Below are positions 11,601-18,215 of a stretch of DNA of 64,000 nucleotides, one piece after another (within the stretch, counting starts at the first letter, position 1; each line of letters opens with the position of its first letter). Source of the DNA: Lenzites betulinus (lineage: Eukaryota > Basidiomycota > Agaricomycetes > Polyporales > Polyporaceae); the NCBI GenBank assembly GCA_022264855.1, contig JABYQU010000071.1, positions 79,421-143,420 on the forward strand. The letters are read 5' to 3'. The notes under the pieces were generated by a model, which was given only the letters and a program-made list of their open reading frames with translations, did no database searches and was not told the origin of the DNA. The translations under genes and the position numbers were made by a program.

Positions 11601-14378
11601 CAGAGAGTTCACACGCCGAACGACGGCTGTCTGTCTACGCGCCCTGTCCTGGCGCTACCTACTTGTATCGTACTGGTATCGTAGTGCTATAGTACTTCGC
11701 TTAACCCTGCGATCCGGGTGTGCTACCGCTTTGCCCTGCGGTCCGGGCCTGAGCTTCGAGTTTTGATACGGCTACGCCGGGGTAGACGCCGAAGCGCGGT
11801 ATTTAGCGGAAAATGTACCAACTCGAAGCTGGGGAGCGTCCCCGTCGAGTGGCACCTATATATATGTTTGCGCGATACGTACATGAGGAAACCGTTCGTA
11901 CATACATGAGATGCGCGCGACTGGCGCGCGACGTCAGGCTAAGGGCTCGTACAGTGGGCAAAGGGGAGACGCGCCTAGTAGGCGCGTCGAATAACTAAAA
12001 TAAAGTAAAGTAAAAAGACGCCGGTTCCTTGTCCGTAACATTATGTGCAGTGCTGCGCTACCGGTGAGACACCCTACGGTACTCGAGCGAGAGAGCCACG
12101 AAGCTCATTCCAATCAGGGGATACCCGATCGAACAGCTCGCCCTGCACTCGTCGCACCTCGAGTCTGCGTACCTGCTCATCTATGGCTCGCTCCCCACCC
12201 AGGACCAGTTCAAGTTCTTCGAGGGCGAGGTGCTCCGGCACTCCGTCATGCACGCCGACGCGGAGGGCTTCTTCCGGTCGTTCAGGTGCGTCGTCGCGCG
12301 TCGCCTTTCATGTGCATACACGGTCGCTGAGGGGCCGTCCGAACCACTAGATACGACGCACACCCCATGAGCATGCTCACGAGCGCGTTCTCCATGCTCG
12401 GCTCGTACTACAGCGAAGCGAACCCGTCCCTCCAAGGACAGCGCCTGTACACCAAGGGCGACAAAGCCTCGCTCGAGACGATGGACAGGCAAATATACCG
12501 CCTCATCGGCAAAGCCACCACCCTCGCCGCGTGAGCCCCACCCCCACCCCGCATCGTCCATTTCCGCCCACTCACCCAGTCTTGCGTCGTACCACCAGAA
12601 TGGCCTACCGCGTGCGCCAGGGCCGCAACTTCGTGACGCCCCCGACCGGGCTCAGCTACACCGGCTCGTACGTTTCCCGCGCGCATCCCGCGTTGCCGCC
12701 CGCCCGCTCACCAGACCCACCTCTGCGCGCGCTGCCGTCGTCGTGACGTACTGCGTATTGACAGCTTCCTGTACCAGATGGACCACATCGGGGAGGAGAA
12801 CTACGCGCCGAACCCGGTCCTGGAGAAGGCGCTCGACGTGCTGTTCCTGATCCACGCGGACCACGAGCTGAATGCGTCGTGCACGACCGTGCTGCAGACG
12901 GGGAGCTCGCTCGTGGATCCGTACTCGGCCGTCGCGTGCGTGTTTCCTTTTTATGAGTATGGAGATGGGCAGGGCTGATTGGTGGGGTCGCGTGTGCAGG
13001 GCTGGGTGTGCTTCGCTATAGTGAGTGCAGCGTTTTATTTTTGGACGTGCTCTTCTGACGCGGATGGCGCAGCGGGCCTTTGCATGGTATGTGCGATACG
13101 CTTGGCAGCGGGACGAGGTCTGAACGGGACTGCAGGCGGCGCGAACGAGGCGGTCATCCGGATGCTCATATCAATCGGAAGGTAATCTTGCACGCGTTGT
13201 TATTATACACATATGTGCTTAGTGACGTACCACACAGCCCGGAGAACGTTCCACAGTTCCTCGAGGCGGTAAAGAAGAAGGAGAAGACCCTGTCCGGGTT
13301 TGGTCACCGGTACGTTCGCTATCAACCGATGCCATCTCTGCAGCTAACGTGCCGCGAATAGCGTTTACAAGACGGTAAGTCCACAGGGGCGACGGCGTAT
13401 GAACCTCCGCTAACGTTTGCGGCAGTCGGACCCGCGCTCGTTCATCGTGCGCAAAACGGCGGACGAGGTGTTCAAGGTGTAAGTGAGCACACGCCGGCTC
13501 TTCGAGCACCTGCTGACGCGCCGCCCCAGAACTGGGCGGGACGCGCTCCTCGAGACGGCGATGACGCTGCACGACGCGGCGATGAAGGACGAGTACTTCG
13601 TCACGCGCAAGCTCGCGCCCAACGTGGACTTCTGGTGCGTGCCCCAGTTTCCCTCCGCGCATTCCCGGTTGCTGACCTCACACACGCGCCCGCTGCAGGA
13701 GGTAAGTCCACTGGTCTCGCCCGCACCCGCCGAGCCGCGCGCTGACAGCTCACGGCAGCGGTCTCATCTACCGCGCGATGGGTGAGTGGCCGTCTCCGCG
13801 AGGCGGATGGCGCCCGTGCCTGTCTCCGCGAAAGCCTCCGCGTTGGGGGACGAAGTGCTGATCCGCCGTGGTCGTCCCGCAGGTTTCCCGATGGACTTTT
13901 TCCCGGTGCTGTTCGTCGTGCCCCGCGTCGTCGGATGGCTCGCGCACTGGCGCCAGATGATGCTGCAGGAGGGCGGCGTGAAGATCTGGCGCCCGCGACA
14001 GGTGCGTCCGCCGAGTTCAACTCAGACTCATGGTTGTGCTGCCTGCCGCGTGCGTCGCTCCCGGACAGCGTTGCGTCCGGGGGCTGTGCGGTAGTCAATT
14101 GCTTGCCTCGCGCCAAGCCAGCAGTCTAATCGCTGACGGACGGTGATTGGCGACAGGTTTACGTGGGCCCGTCGAGGCGCGAGTACGTGCCCGTGGAGGA
14201 GCGCGTTGCGGTCGTGGGCGCGCGGCAGACGCCGTCGCACGTCGAGCACGGAGGGTGAGTCAAATTTGCGCGCGTGGTGATGTGCCCGGAGGGGGCGTGT
14301 ACGGAGGTGCTGAGACGGGCGTTGCAGGATTACGAAACGGACGATGCTGGCCACGTTCAAGGGGAAGAGCAAGCTGTG
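5678..14378 (+). CDS. Citrate synthase, peroxisomal (PTS1), interrupted by a retrotransposon in an intron
   Basis: Nineteen exons can be joined: 5678-5760, 5825-5997, 12051-12063, 12118-12285, 12351-12530, 12599-12667, 12765-12935, 13000-13020, 13073-13086, 13136-13181, 13238-13309, 13362-13374, 13426-13478, 13530-13634, 13699-13701, 13759-13781, 13883-14001, 14157-14254 and 14328-14378. The protein begins MGRPTPSAQPEDS and contains the citrate synthase active-site histidines (YGPLHGGANEAV, GFGHRVYKTSDPR) and the catalytic aspartate (PNVDFW). It ends in SKL, a PTS1 signal, so it probably serves the peroxisomal glyoxylate cycle, condensing acetyl-CoA with oxaloacetate. There is no N-terminal mitochondrial presequence. 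Several exons are 13-23 nt and one is only 3 nt. The intron between 5997 and 12051 contains a whole Ty3/Gypsy element. All coding parts are intact, so function depends on splicing of a 6,053-nt intron. Confidence 0.9.
6043..6047. repeat. Target site duplication, left copy (TTATG)
   Basis: TTATG directly precedes the TG of the LTR at 6048. The same five bases follow the CA end of the other LTR at 12041-12045. Removing one copy plus the element leaves a normal 55-nt citrate synthase intron. Confidence 0.93.
6048..6324 (-). repeat. 3' LTR (277 bp)
   Basis: It is identical by eye to 11764-12040. It begins TGATACGG and ends CCGTAACA on the plus strand. It contains the TATATATA box and the AACTCGAAGCT motif (6104-6114) discussed for the 5' LTR. 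An exact odd-centred palindrome of two 10-base arms lies at 6252-6272 in U3. Confidence 0.95.
6325..6337 (-). other. Polypurine tract of the retrotransposon
   Basis: On the minus strand a purine run (GAGGGGGGGTGA) abuts the 3' LTR. This is the expected position of the plus-strand DNA primer for reverse transcription. Confidence 0.8.
6357..10172 (-). CDS. Pol polyprotein (PR-RT-RH-IN-chromodomain) of the chromovirus
   Basis: The frame is open from beyond 10493 to a TGA at 6357-6359. It lies in the -1 frame relative to gag and is probably entered by ribosomal frameshifting at 10166-10172. Motifs in order are: aspartic protease (VALLDSGSTGSCMH), RT (PVQDYRRLN, FGLSNSPATFQ, YLDDILVF catalytic aspartates), RNase H (VQCDASNYAVGAEL, IHSDHKNL), and an integrase HHCC zinc module (SHHDSITAGH, CAVCQRTK). 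The integrase core triad follows (VDLITDLP, TSDRGPQFA, GQTERLNQEIE). Close to the end is a chromodomain (AEEILDSKWENG, YYVKWKNRARAEATWEP), expected to steer integration to heterochromatin marks. No stop or frameshift interrupts it. Confidence 0.94.
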   Translation of the reverse strand, partial: GFWIRPGVTASRSAPQYNRYACLEIEEPVDNSVNIHVLNHVSSTEQSDVTYVRVPAEESLSTKTHKKERKAFEIKTKKVDTRPSAAYMKTPTVHTMLPEEPKKFLLVRARGTHRQMDLPLTIHVPEAGRSVDAVALLDSGSTGSCMHRDFAIRHALDMRTLQNPIEVYNADGTVNAGGRITHAVEASVQIGDHRERMSFLITELGKSDIFLGHEWIRHHNPRIDWQAKTINFSRCPDTCEQVLEEGERLFALDTRRFLRARAERLNAVHLRARSTIATDIAIEQNRDRGQKTFEQLVPPQYRDFADVFAESAFNELPKHRPYDHVIELTPDAQPYSGKLYPMNREQQAALDEFLEDNLRSGRIRPSKSPWGAPFFFVKKKDGNLRPVQDYRRLNALTKKNKYPLPLISELLDRLKDARLYTKMDIRWGYNNVRMREGDEEKAAFLTNRGLFEPLVMFFGLSNSPATFQMMMNDLFRDLILQGKVIVYLDDILVFTKTLDEHRRVVRQVLQILRDNKLTCKPEKCEFETAETEYLGHIIGAGIVKMDPGKVAGVADWPRPANKKELQSFLGFANFYRRFVAGFAKIATPLHRLTGQGAWTWGEEQETAFESLKRAMTTAPVLAIPNDDDPFRVQCDASNYAVGAELAQKQDGKWRTIAYLSRALSPAEKNYQIWDRELLAVIASLDEWRHFLAGAKHTFEIHSDHKNLGYFRQPQRLNPRQARWAVELQNYDFTLIHRPGSSMGKADALSRRVDHDEGQHNEEEVIALREEWFRVIVEGSDRIQARIREAGEELENSVRNKLAAGDTEYRKAEDGLIWRGGRIVIPPNKELRGHVIASHHDSITAGHPGRSKTQELIQRSYWWPSIRRDVQAYVKGCAVCQRTKIDHRPRAAPLHPNPIAEWNWEYISVDLITDLPACQGHDAILMICCMKSKDYIPVPCTKSLTAEGYTNLLIRHVVAMHGLPKRITSDRGPQFAAQLTSDLYRKLGIERNLSTAYHPQTDGQTERLNQEIENYLRIFVNYRQSDWVSWLPLAAYSYRIREHSATGFSPFYMTHGRHPYTGVEAPGPVKTESVTQFVARMKEIQEEASAAITISQEAMKRRYDQHRGESRSYQSGSWVYLEAYNIRTERPTKKMEDRRYGPFKVVEKVGEGAYRLDLPAQWRRIHPVFNEVLLTPAHAPEFPNQVRDLPIPDLVAPGLEAEEILDSKWENGTVVYYVKWKNRARAEATWEPRTPELTPHITNFYRRFPTAPRAPFIRIPPARRTGDEERGD
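10148..11290 (-). CDS. Gag of the chromovirus (no in-frame ATG at the expected start)
   Basis: Open frame ending in TGA at 10148-10150. It holds a retrotrans_gag-like core (WKSQMERYLAVHTQ, RDLRQKEGHAAEFFQEYEKL, AICDRFRQAIHNQINMP) and a Pro/Arg-rich tail. A CWRCGG...GC segment sits where the CCHC zinc knuckle is expected, but its spacing is not CX2CX4HX4C. The frame is closed upstream by TGA at 11291-11293. The only good ATG there (11294) lies in another frame, so the start is either shifted by an indel, non-AUG, or reached by another route. The first in-frame ATG is at 11053, which would lose the N-terminus. Confidence 0.85.
   Translation of the reverse strand, partial: AQPYPPPQEQQGQPTPIIQQFLGLSGEQLQALVAGIVGNLPQGPATPNPAAPEHRQRLRLRDPDPFAGDRTLYRTWKSQMERYLAVHTQATPNELIAVILSFIRGPNVDEWVNAYTDQHFNSETRLWEKTLKQVWKDLDLAYTDRVGEHSALQRMRDLRQKEGHAAEFFQEYEKLIWLAGMEEDDRMVLEYMKDAICDRFRQAIHNQINMPTTYEGWKKAVNQLDDNYLREQAIIQSRKSRAPQQGPPHRNAHPPRGPPIPTGAPIWNAGNATGSNAARADGTGVTYGGLGQPMEIDRTRTGQCWRCGGRRGQPAPGCQNGWHRPPAQLQRAPAPVPAPAPAPTQRFRGMTSEELAEMMRAWATEEPESFRRAGFGSGPA
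10166..10172 (-). promoter_or_regulatory. -1 ribosomal frameshift heptamer GGGTTTT (gag to pol)
   Basis: On the minus strand the gag codons GCG GGT TTT form the X XXY YYZ pattern G GGT TTT, just before the gag stop. Slipping back one base puts the ribosome exactly into the open pol frame (TGG ATC). A small CGTGA/TCACG hairpin lies 13 nt downstream. Confidence 0.75.
11752..11762 (-). other. Self-priming primer binding site
   Basis: One base inside the 5' LTR, the minus strand reads AACTCGAAGCT. This is the exact reverse complement of AGCTTCGAGTT at 11830-11820 in the LTR, about 30 nt downstream of a TATATATA box. This matches the Tf1/sushi scheme, in which the first 11 nt of the element RNA fold back as primer. 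I see no tRNA-like TGG start. Confidence 0.78.
11764..12040 (-). repeat. 5' LTR (277 bp) with TATA box
   Basis: It is identical to the other LTR. On the transcribed strand a TATATATA box (about 11866-11858) lies some 30 nt upstream of AGCTTCGAGTT (11830-11820), the inferred RNA start. U5 would then be about 67 nt. Confidence 0.93.
12041..12045. repeat. Target site duplication, right copy (TTATG)
   Basis: This is the right copy of the 5-bp duplication. The next five bases (TGCAG) complete the citrate synthase splice acceptor. Confidence 0.93.
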
Positions 14379-14793
14379 AGGCGAGGGGAGCCCGGGGGCG
14401 CCGTGGTGTGGACGAGTGGATGATGCATACGGATGTCCACGGATGTACACGGATTTGTGAATATTTATGCAGTGCCGAGGAGGAGTTTGGGCGCGGCTGG
14501 CGCTTGGCATCAGCGACGGGGGGCAGCGAGTGGGCAGCCGGGGTGCCGAAGGGTGCCGAGCGGCGGCGGAGGCGGGCAGAGAGGCCGGAGGATCAGGGCG
14601 GCGCGCCGGATCGGGCCTGGGTGTTTGCGGGTGTTTGTGCGGCGCGCGGTTGCCGCGTTACGGGCCCACGCGGGCGGCCTGCCCGTTTTCGCTTTTCTTC
14701 TCCACTCCCTCACCTCCTCCTCCTCGCCCGCCCGCGTCTCTCCCCTCCCATAAATCCCTGAGCTCCCTGCTCCATTCCTTCCACGTCGCCCAC
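14379..14793. other. Intergenic, promoter of the GPI protein
   Basis: This 415-base GC-rich spacer separates two genes on the same strand. The last 80 bases are C/T-rich, as in many fungal promoters. Long open frames cross it but have no coding features. Confidence 0.5.
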
Positions 14794-15663
14794 GATGTAC
14801 TCCACCTTCATTTCCGTCGCTCTCTTCGCCGCCGTCGCCATCCAGGGAGCTCTCGCCGACTTCACCGTCGACACCCCCCAGATCACCGAGGTACGCCCCA
14901 TCCTTCTTCGCTCCCCTTCCCCCGGGCTACGCCTGCCGCCCCACTGTCCGACAAGCAGAGCAGAATCCTAACTCGTTCCCTTGCAGTGCGAGCCTGTCAA
15001 GCTGACCTGGGACAGCACCGGTGCCAAGTCATACAACGTCATCATTGTCCCCAGCGACGATCCTTGCAACGGCGTCCTGTAAGTGTTTCTCTCTTCGCTT
15101 TCAAATTCGCCAGACTCACCTACCGTTCTAGCGCTGACCTCGGCGACCACACTGTCAACCACATCACATGGAACGCGACCTTGGCCGCCGGTACGAGCGT
15201 GATGGTCTCTGTCCTTGACGCCGAAGACAACGAGGGCTGGAGTGGCAACGTGAGTACCACAGCTTGCGGGCGACGTACCGCTGACCAACTTCTTTGAACA
15301 GGTCCTCGTTGCGAAGGGCAACAGCACCAGCTGCTTGGCTGGTGCCACCTCGTCTGCGGCTTCGTCCTCTGCTTCCTCCGCGTCCACCAAGTCGTCTGCC
15401 TCCGCGTCATCCGCGGGCACGACGTAAGTACTGTATGCCTGATAACGTTGATCTTCAGTATTGACCGCTCTTGCAGTCTCGTCGTCAACCCGGCCGCCGC
15501 GCCCACCGTCTCAACTGCCCCTGCAGCTCCCACCAGCTCCGGCGCGACCGCGGTCGGTGCCGCGGGCGGAGGCGTTCTTGGCACCAACGGCGCGACTGCC
15601 TCTGTCAAGCTCTCGGTCTCTGCCATGTTCCTCGCCGTCGGCGCCGTCGCGGTCATGCTCTAA
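14794..15663 (+). CDS. Small secreted, probably GPI-anchored Ser/Ala-rich cell-surface protein
   Basis: Five exons: 14794-14890, 14987-15078, 15132-15249, 15302-15423 and 15477-15663. The protein has about 204 residues. It starts with a signal peptide (MYSTFISVALFAAVAIQGALA) and continues with a beta-sandwich-like domain (CEPVKLTWDSTGAKSY, HITWNATLAAGTSVMVSV). After that come a Ser/Ala/Thr tract and a hydrophobic C-terminus ending in VGAVAVML, as in GPI-anchored proteins. The domain recalls the Kre9/Knh1-type N-terminal Ig-like domain of fungal wall proteins (family resemblance, not proven). The likely location is the outer plasma membrane or cell wall. Confidence 0.82.
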
Positions 15664-16519
15664 ACACCCCCCACGCCGGGCAAATCGCGTAATATACCCC
15701 ACCTGGTCTCCCTGTTCACCTGAATTCTTGGGAAGCAAACGCCATGTACAGCTACTAGTCTAGTCTCTCCACGGCGCCGGGTCTTCCCATTTCGTCCGGA
15801 GGCCCTCGAGAGTCTCGGGCTTACCGCAGGTCATTGGCTTCACCTTTTACCTTCGGGCGGAAGTTGTTGTTATTTTATTACCTTCATCACGTTGTTCACC
15901 AACTCCTTGGCTCCTGGTCGCGGCGGCGGCTGGGCAACACCCTCCCCCTCCCTCCGTGCAAGCGGGCCTATCTCCTGTCGATCTATGTGGCGAGTCTACT
16001 ACCTACCTGGATGTGTACACCCTCATCGGTTGCAAAGAATCATTATTTTTATCTATCGGGTTGGCTCGAGTGTGATCGGTCTTTGCCGTGCTGTGGTAGG
16101 CTGTGGTCGGGCATTGCCTCCTGCGGTGAGACCGGGTTTGGCAAACAAGATCGCGTTGTTCTTGGTGCTGAGGTTGCCTCCTTGGAGCTGTCAAGTGTAT
16201 GCGCGGCTGATGGGATGTCTGGTGCCGAATCATCCTGTCTGACATCGCATCACGTTCCATGAGCAAGTGAGGCGTCGTGGTCATTTACTTCATGAGGTCT
16301 GAGCGGAGAACTGTCAAGGCAGCTCGCTTGGAAGTGCATCAGATATCAAGGGATAGATATTTGATGCAACACCATAGTCCGGACACAGAAAGTAGAATTA
16401 CACTGTATATATAGTCTAGCAAAGATGGAAAACGACGCGGCAGCAGCTCGTGGCGGCGATGTCGATGAACAACAGAAGTACTGGAACACACGCCCCCCCG
16501 GCCCAACTCGTATCGCCGT
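15664..16519. other. Intergenic between convergent genes
   Basis: About 850 bases between the stop of the GPI protein and the stop of IWS1. I see no conserved coding exon. It presumably holds the 3' UTRs of both genes. Confidence 0.55.
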
Positions 16520-17899
16520 TCACGTCTTCTGCGACATCTTGCGCGTGAGGCTCTTGAGGCGCTCCTGGTTCTGCTTGCGGCGCTGGATGTCGACGTCGAC
16601 GGCCATGTTGTTCTTCCCGAGGCCCGCGTTCGAGCGCGGCGCGACCGTGTAGCTCCCGAGCTGGCTCTGCGGGATCGCGACCGCGTTCTTGCGCACGCGG
16701 CCCTTGTCGCTCTCGCGCGCGCGCGCGAGGATCGCGTTGAGGCGCTCCCCAGCCACGCGCGGCGCGCCCGCGCCCGCGTCGTCGGGCGCGGCGGTCGGCA
16801 CGACGCGGTCGCGGTATGACGCGGAGCGCTTGATGATCGGGCGCGACCACGTCGAGACGAGGTCGCTCGCGGCGCGCTGGATGTCGGGCGTGACGCGCTT
16901 GCACTTCGTGTAGAAGAGCACGACGCGCCCGAGGCGCGAGTCCTTGAGCACGGCGGTGTCGATGAAGTCCATCTTCTTGAGGATCGGGAAGAACTCCTTT
17001 TGGATGTCGAGTGCGGGGAGGGAGCGGTCGGGGAGCGGCTCGAGCCACTTGCGCACGCCCTCGAGGAGGTTGTTGTCCGTGATGGACTGTGCCAGGGAAG
17101 TTCTAAGGGGGGAATGAGAGGTCAATCAGGGTTACAGGGAGGCAGAGGGGTGGGGGTAGGACGCACTTGCGGAGGACCTCCATGACCTGCGGGAGCAGTC
17201 GCAGCTTGGACGTGGCGGGGAGCTTCTCCTTGTTGGCCTGCTCGTCGTCCGCCGCGGCCGTGAGCATCGCTTCCCGGAGCCGCGACACCTCCTCGTCCGC
17301 GTACTTGTCCAGCACGTCGTCGTCGTCCTTGCGCTTGCGCTTCTGCCGCGAGCCGCGCTTCGGCTTCAGGATGGCCTCAATCTGCATGTCCAGCTTCATC
17401 TTGTTCGCTGCGCGGCGTGTCTGTCTCAGCACTCGCCCCTCGCGTCATGTGAGCGTAACGGTGTGAACACGCACCGACTTCGGGCGGGTAGAGGCTCAGG
17501 TCGATGTCCTCCGGGGCGGTCTTCTTCGAGGACCGCTTGCGCTTCCGCGGGGGCCGCCCCTCCTCGTCCTCTGCGCCCCGCCGACTCCGGACCTTCCGCT
17601 TCGGCTTCACGGCGCGTTTCTTCTCCTGCACGTAGTCGTCCCCCGAGTCCCCGGAGGACTCGCCGGCGGGCGACTCCCGTCGCGGCGGGACGTCGAGGTC
17701 TATAACAGTTTGCGCATCATAAATTCGTTGTTCGGTTTATATCGGGGAGAGTATGTACGCACCATCGTCGTCAGAAGAGAGGTCAGAGTCGGAGTGACCG
17801 AAGATGGCCGCGGCAAGGTCGTCCTGCAGACGAGCGTGATGGTCGATAAAGCATAATCTTAACTCTTAGAGCTGCTCAACTCACCTCTCTGTCAGGCAT
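16520..17899 (-). CDS. IWS1: Transcription elongation factor IWS1/SPN1
   Basis: The start is ATG at 17899 (MPDRE, a 15-nt first exon, 17885-17899). Exons follow at 17763-17823 and about 17699-17478, then about 17405-17166, with the last at about 17110-16520 (TGA at 16520). The N-terminal half is acidic and lysine-rich ([25 protein letters not shown]), as expected for this intrinsically disordered region. The C-terminal half is a TFIIS N-terminal (LW) type domain ([66 protein letters not shown]). IWS1 binds SPT6 and travels with RNA polymerase II in the nucleus. One splice junction (around 17405-17475) is uncertain because the phases do not match with the best donor. It diverges from RAD2. Confidence 0.9.
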
Positions 17900-18215
17900 G
17901 TTGCACTAGTGTAGTGGTCGTGGTGGTGAGTGGGAGTGTTGTCGACGCCACCTTCCGCAAGGTCCACCGTGCCCGGCCTGGCAAATGGATCCCAAATAAG
18001 GCACAATAGGCAGACTTATCCTCTCAAAATGGATTCATAATTGGGGTTATCAGCAAAAGCGTGACTCATTACGCGCGACGCGTCCGGCCTGGCGCTTATG
18101 CAGCCGCTGCACTCTGCCGTCGATCACCCTCTACCGCTGACCCCCACATGGGCTTGCTTTACTTCGCTGTTCTGGTGTCTAAGCTGGTGTACAGCTAAAC
18201 GGAAATTGGGCGAAA
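17900..18215. promoter_or_regulatory. Divergent promoter region IWS1 / RAD2
   Basis: A 316-base spacer between two divergent ATGs. No coding sequence was noticed in it. Confidence 0.5.

Larger units (their letters stand above)
6048..12040 (-). mobile_element. Complete Ty3/Gypsy chromovirus LTR retrotransposon
   Basis: The element is 5,993 bp and reads on the minus strand: 5' LTR 11764-12040, self-priming PBS, gag, pol, polypurine tract, 3' LTR 6048-6324. The LTRs appear identical base for base and have TG...CA ends. The domain order is gag, protease, RT, RNase H, integrase, chromodomain, which defines chromoviruses. Identical LTRs and a perfect TSD point to a recent insertion. The only apparent defect is the absence of an in-frame ATG for gag. 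Confidence 0.95.

Noticed and set aside
14147..15297. Overlapping plus-strand frames of 204 and 276 codons across the promoter and first exons of the GPI protein
   Set aside because: They run through good introns and the promoter in the wrong frame. Their composition (Arg/Pro/Ser) is that of GC-rich noncoding DNA.
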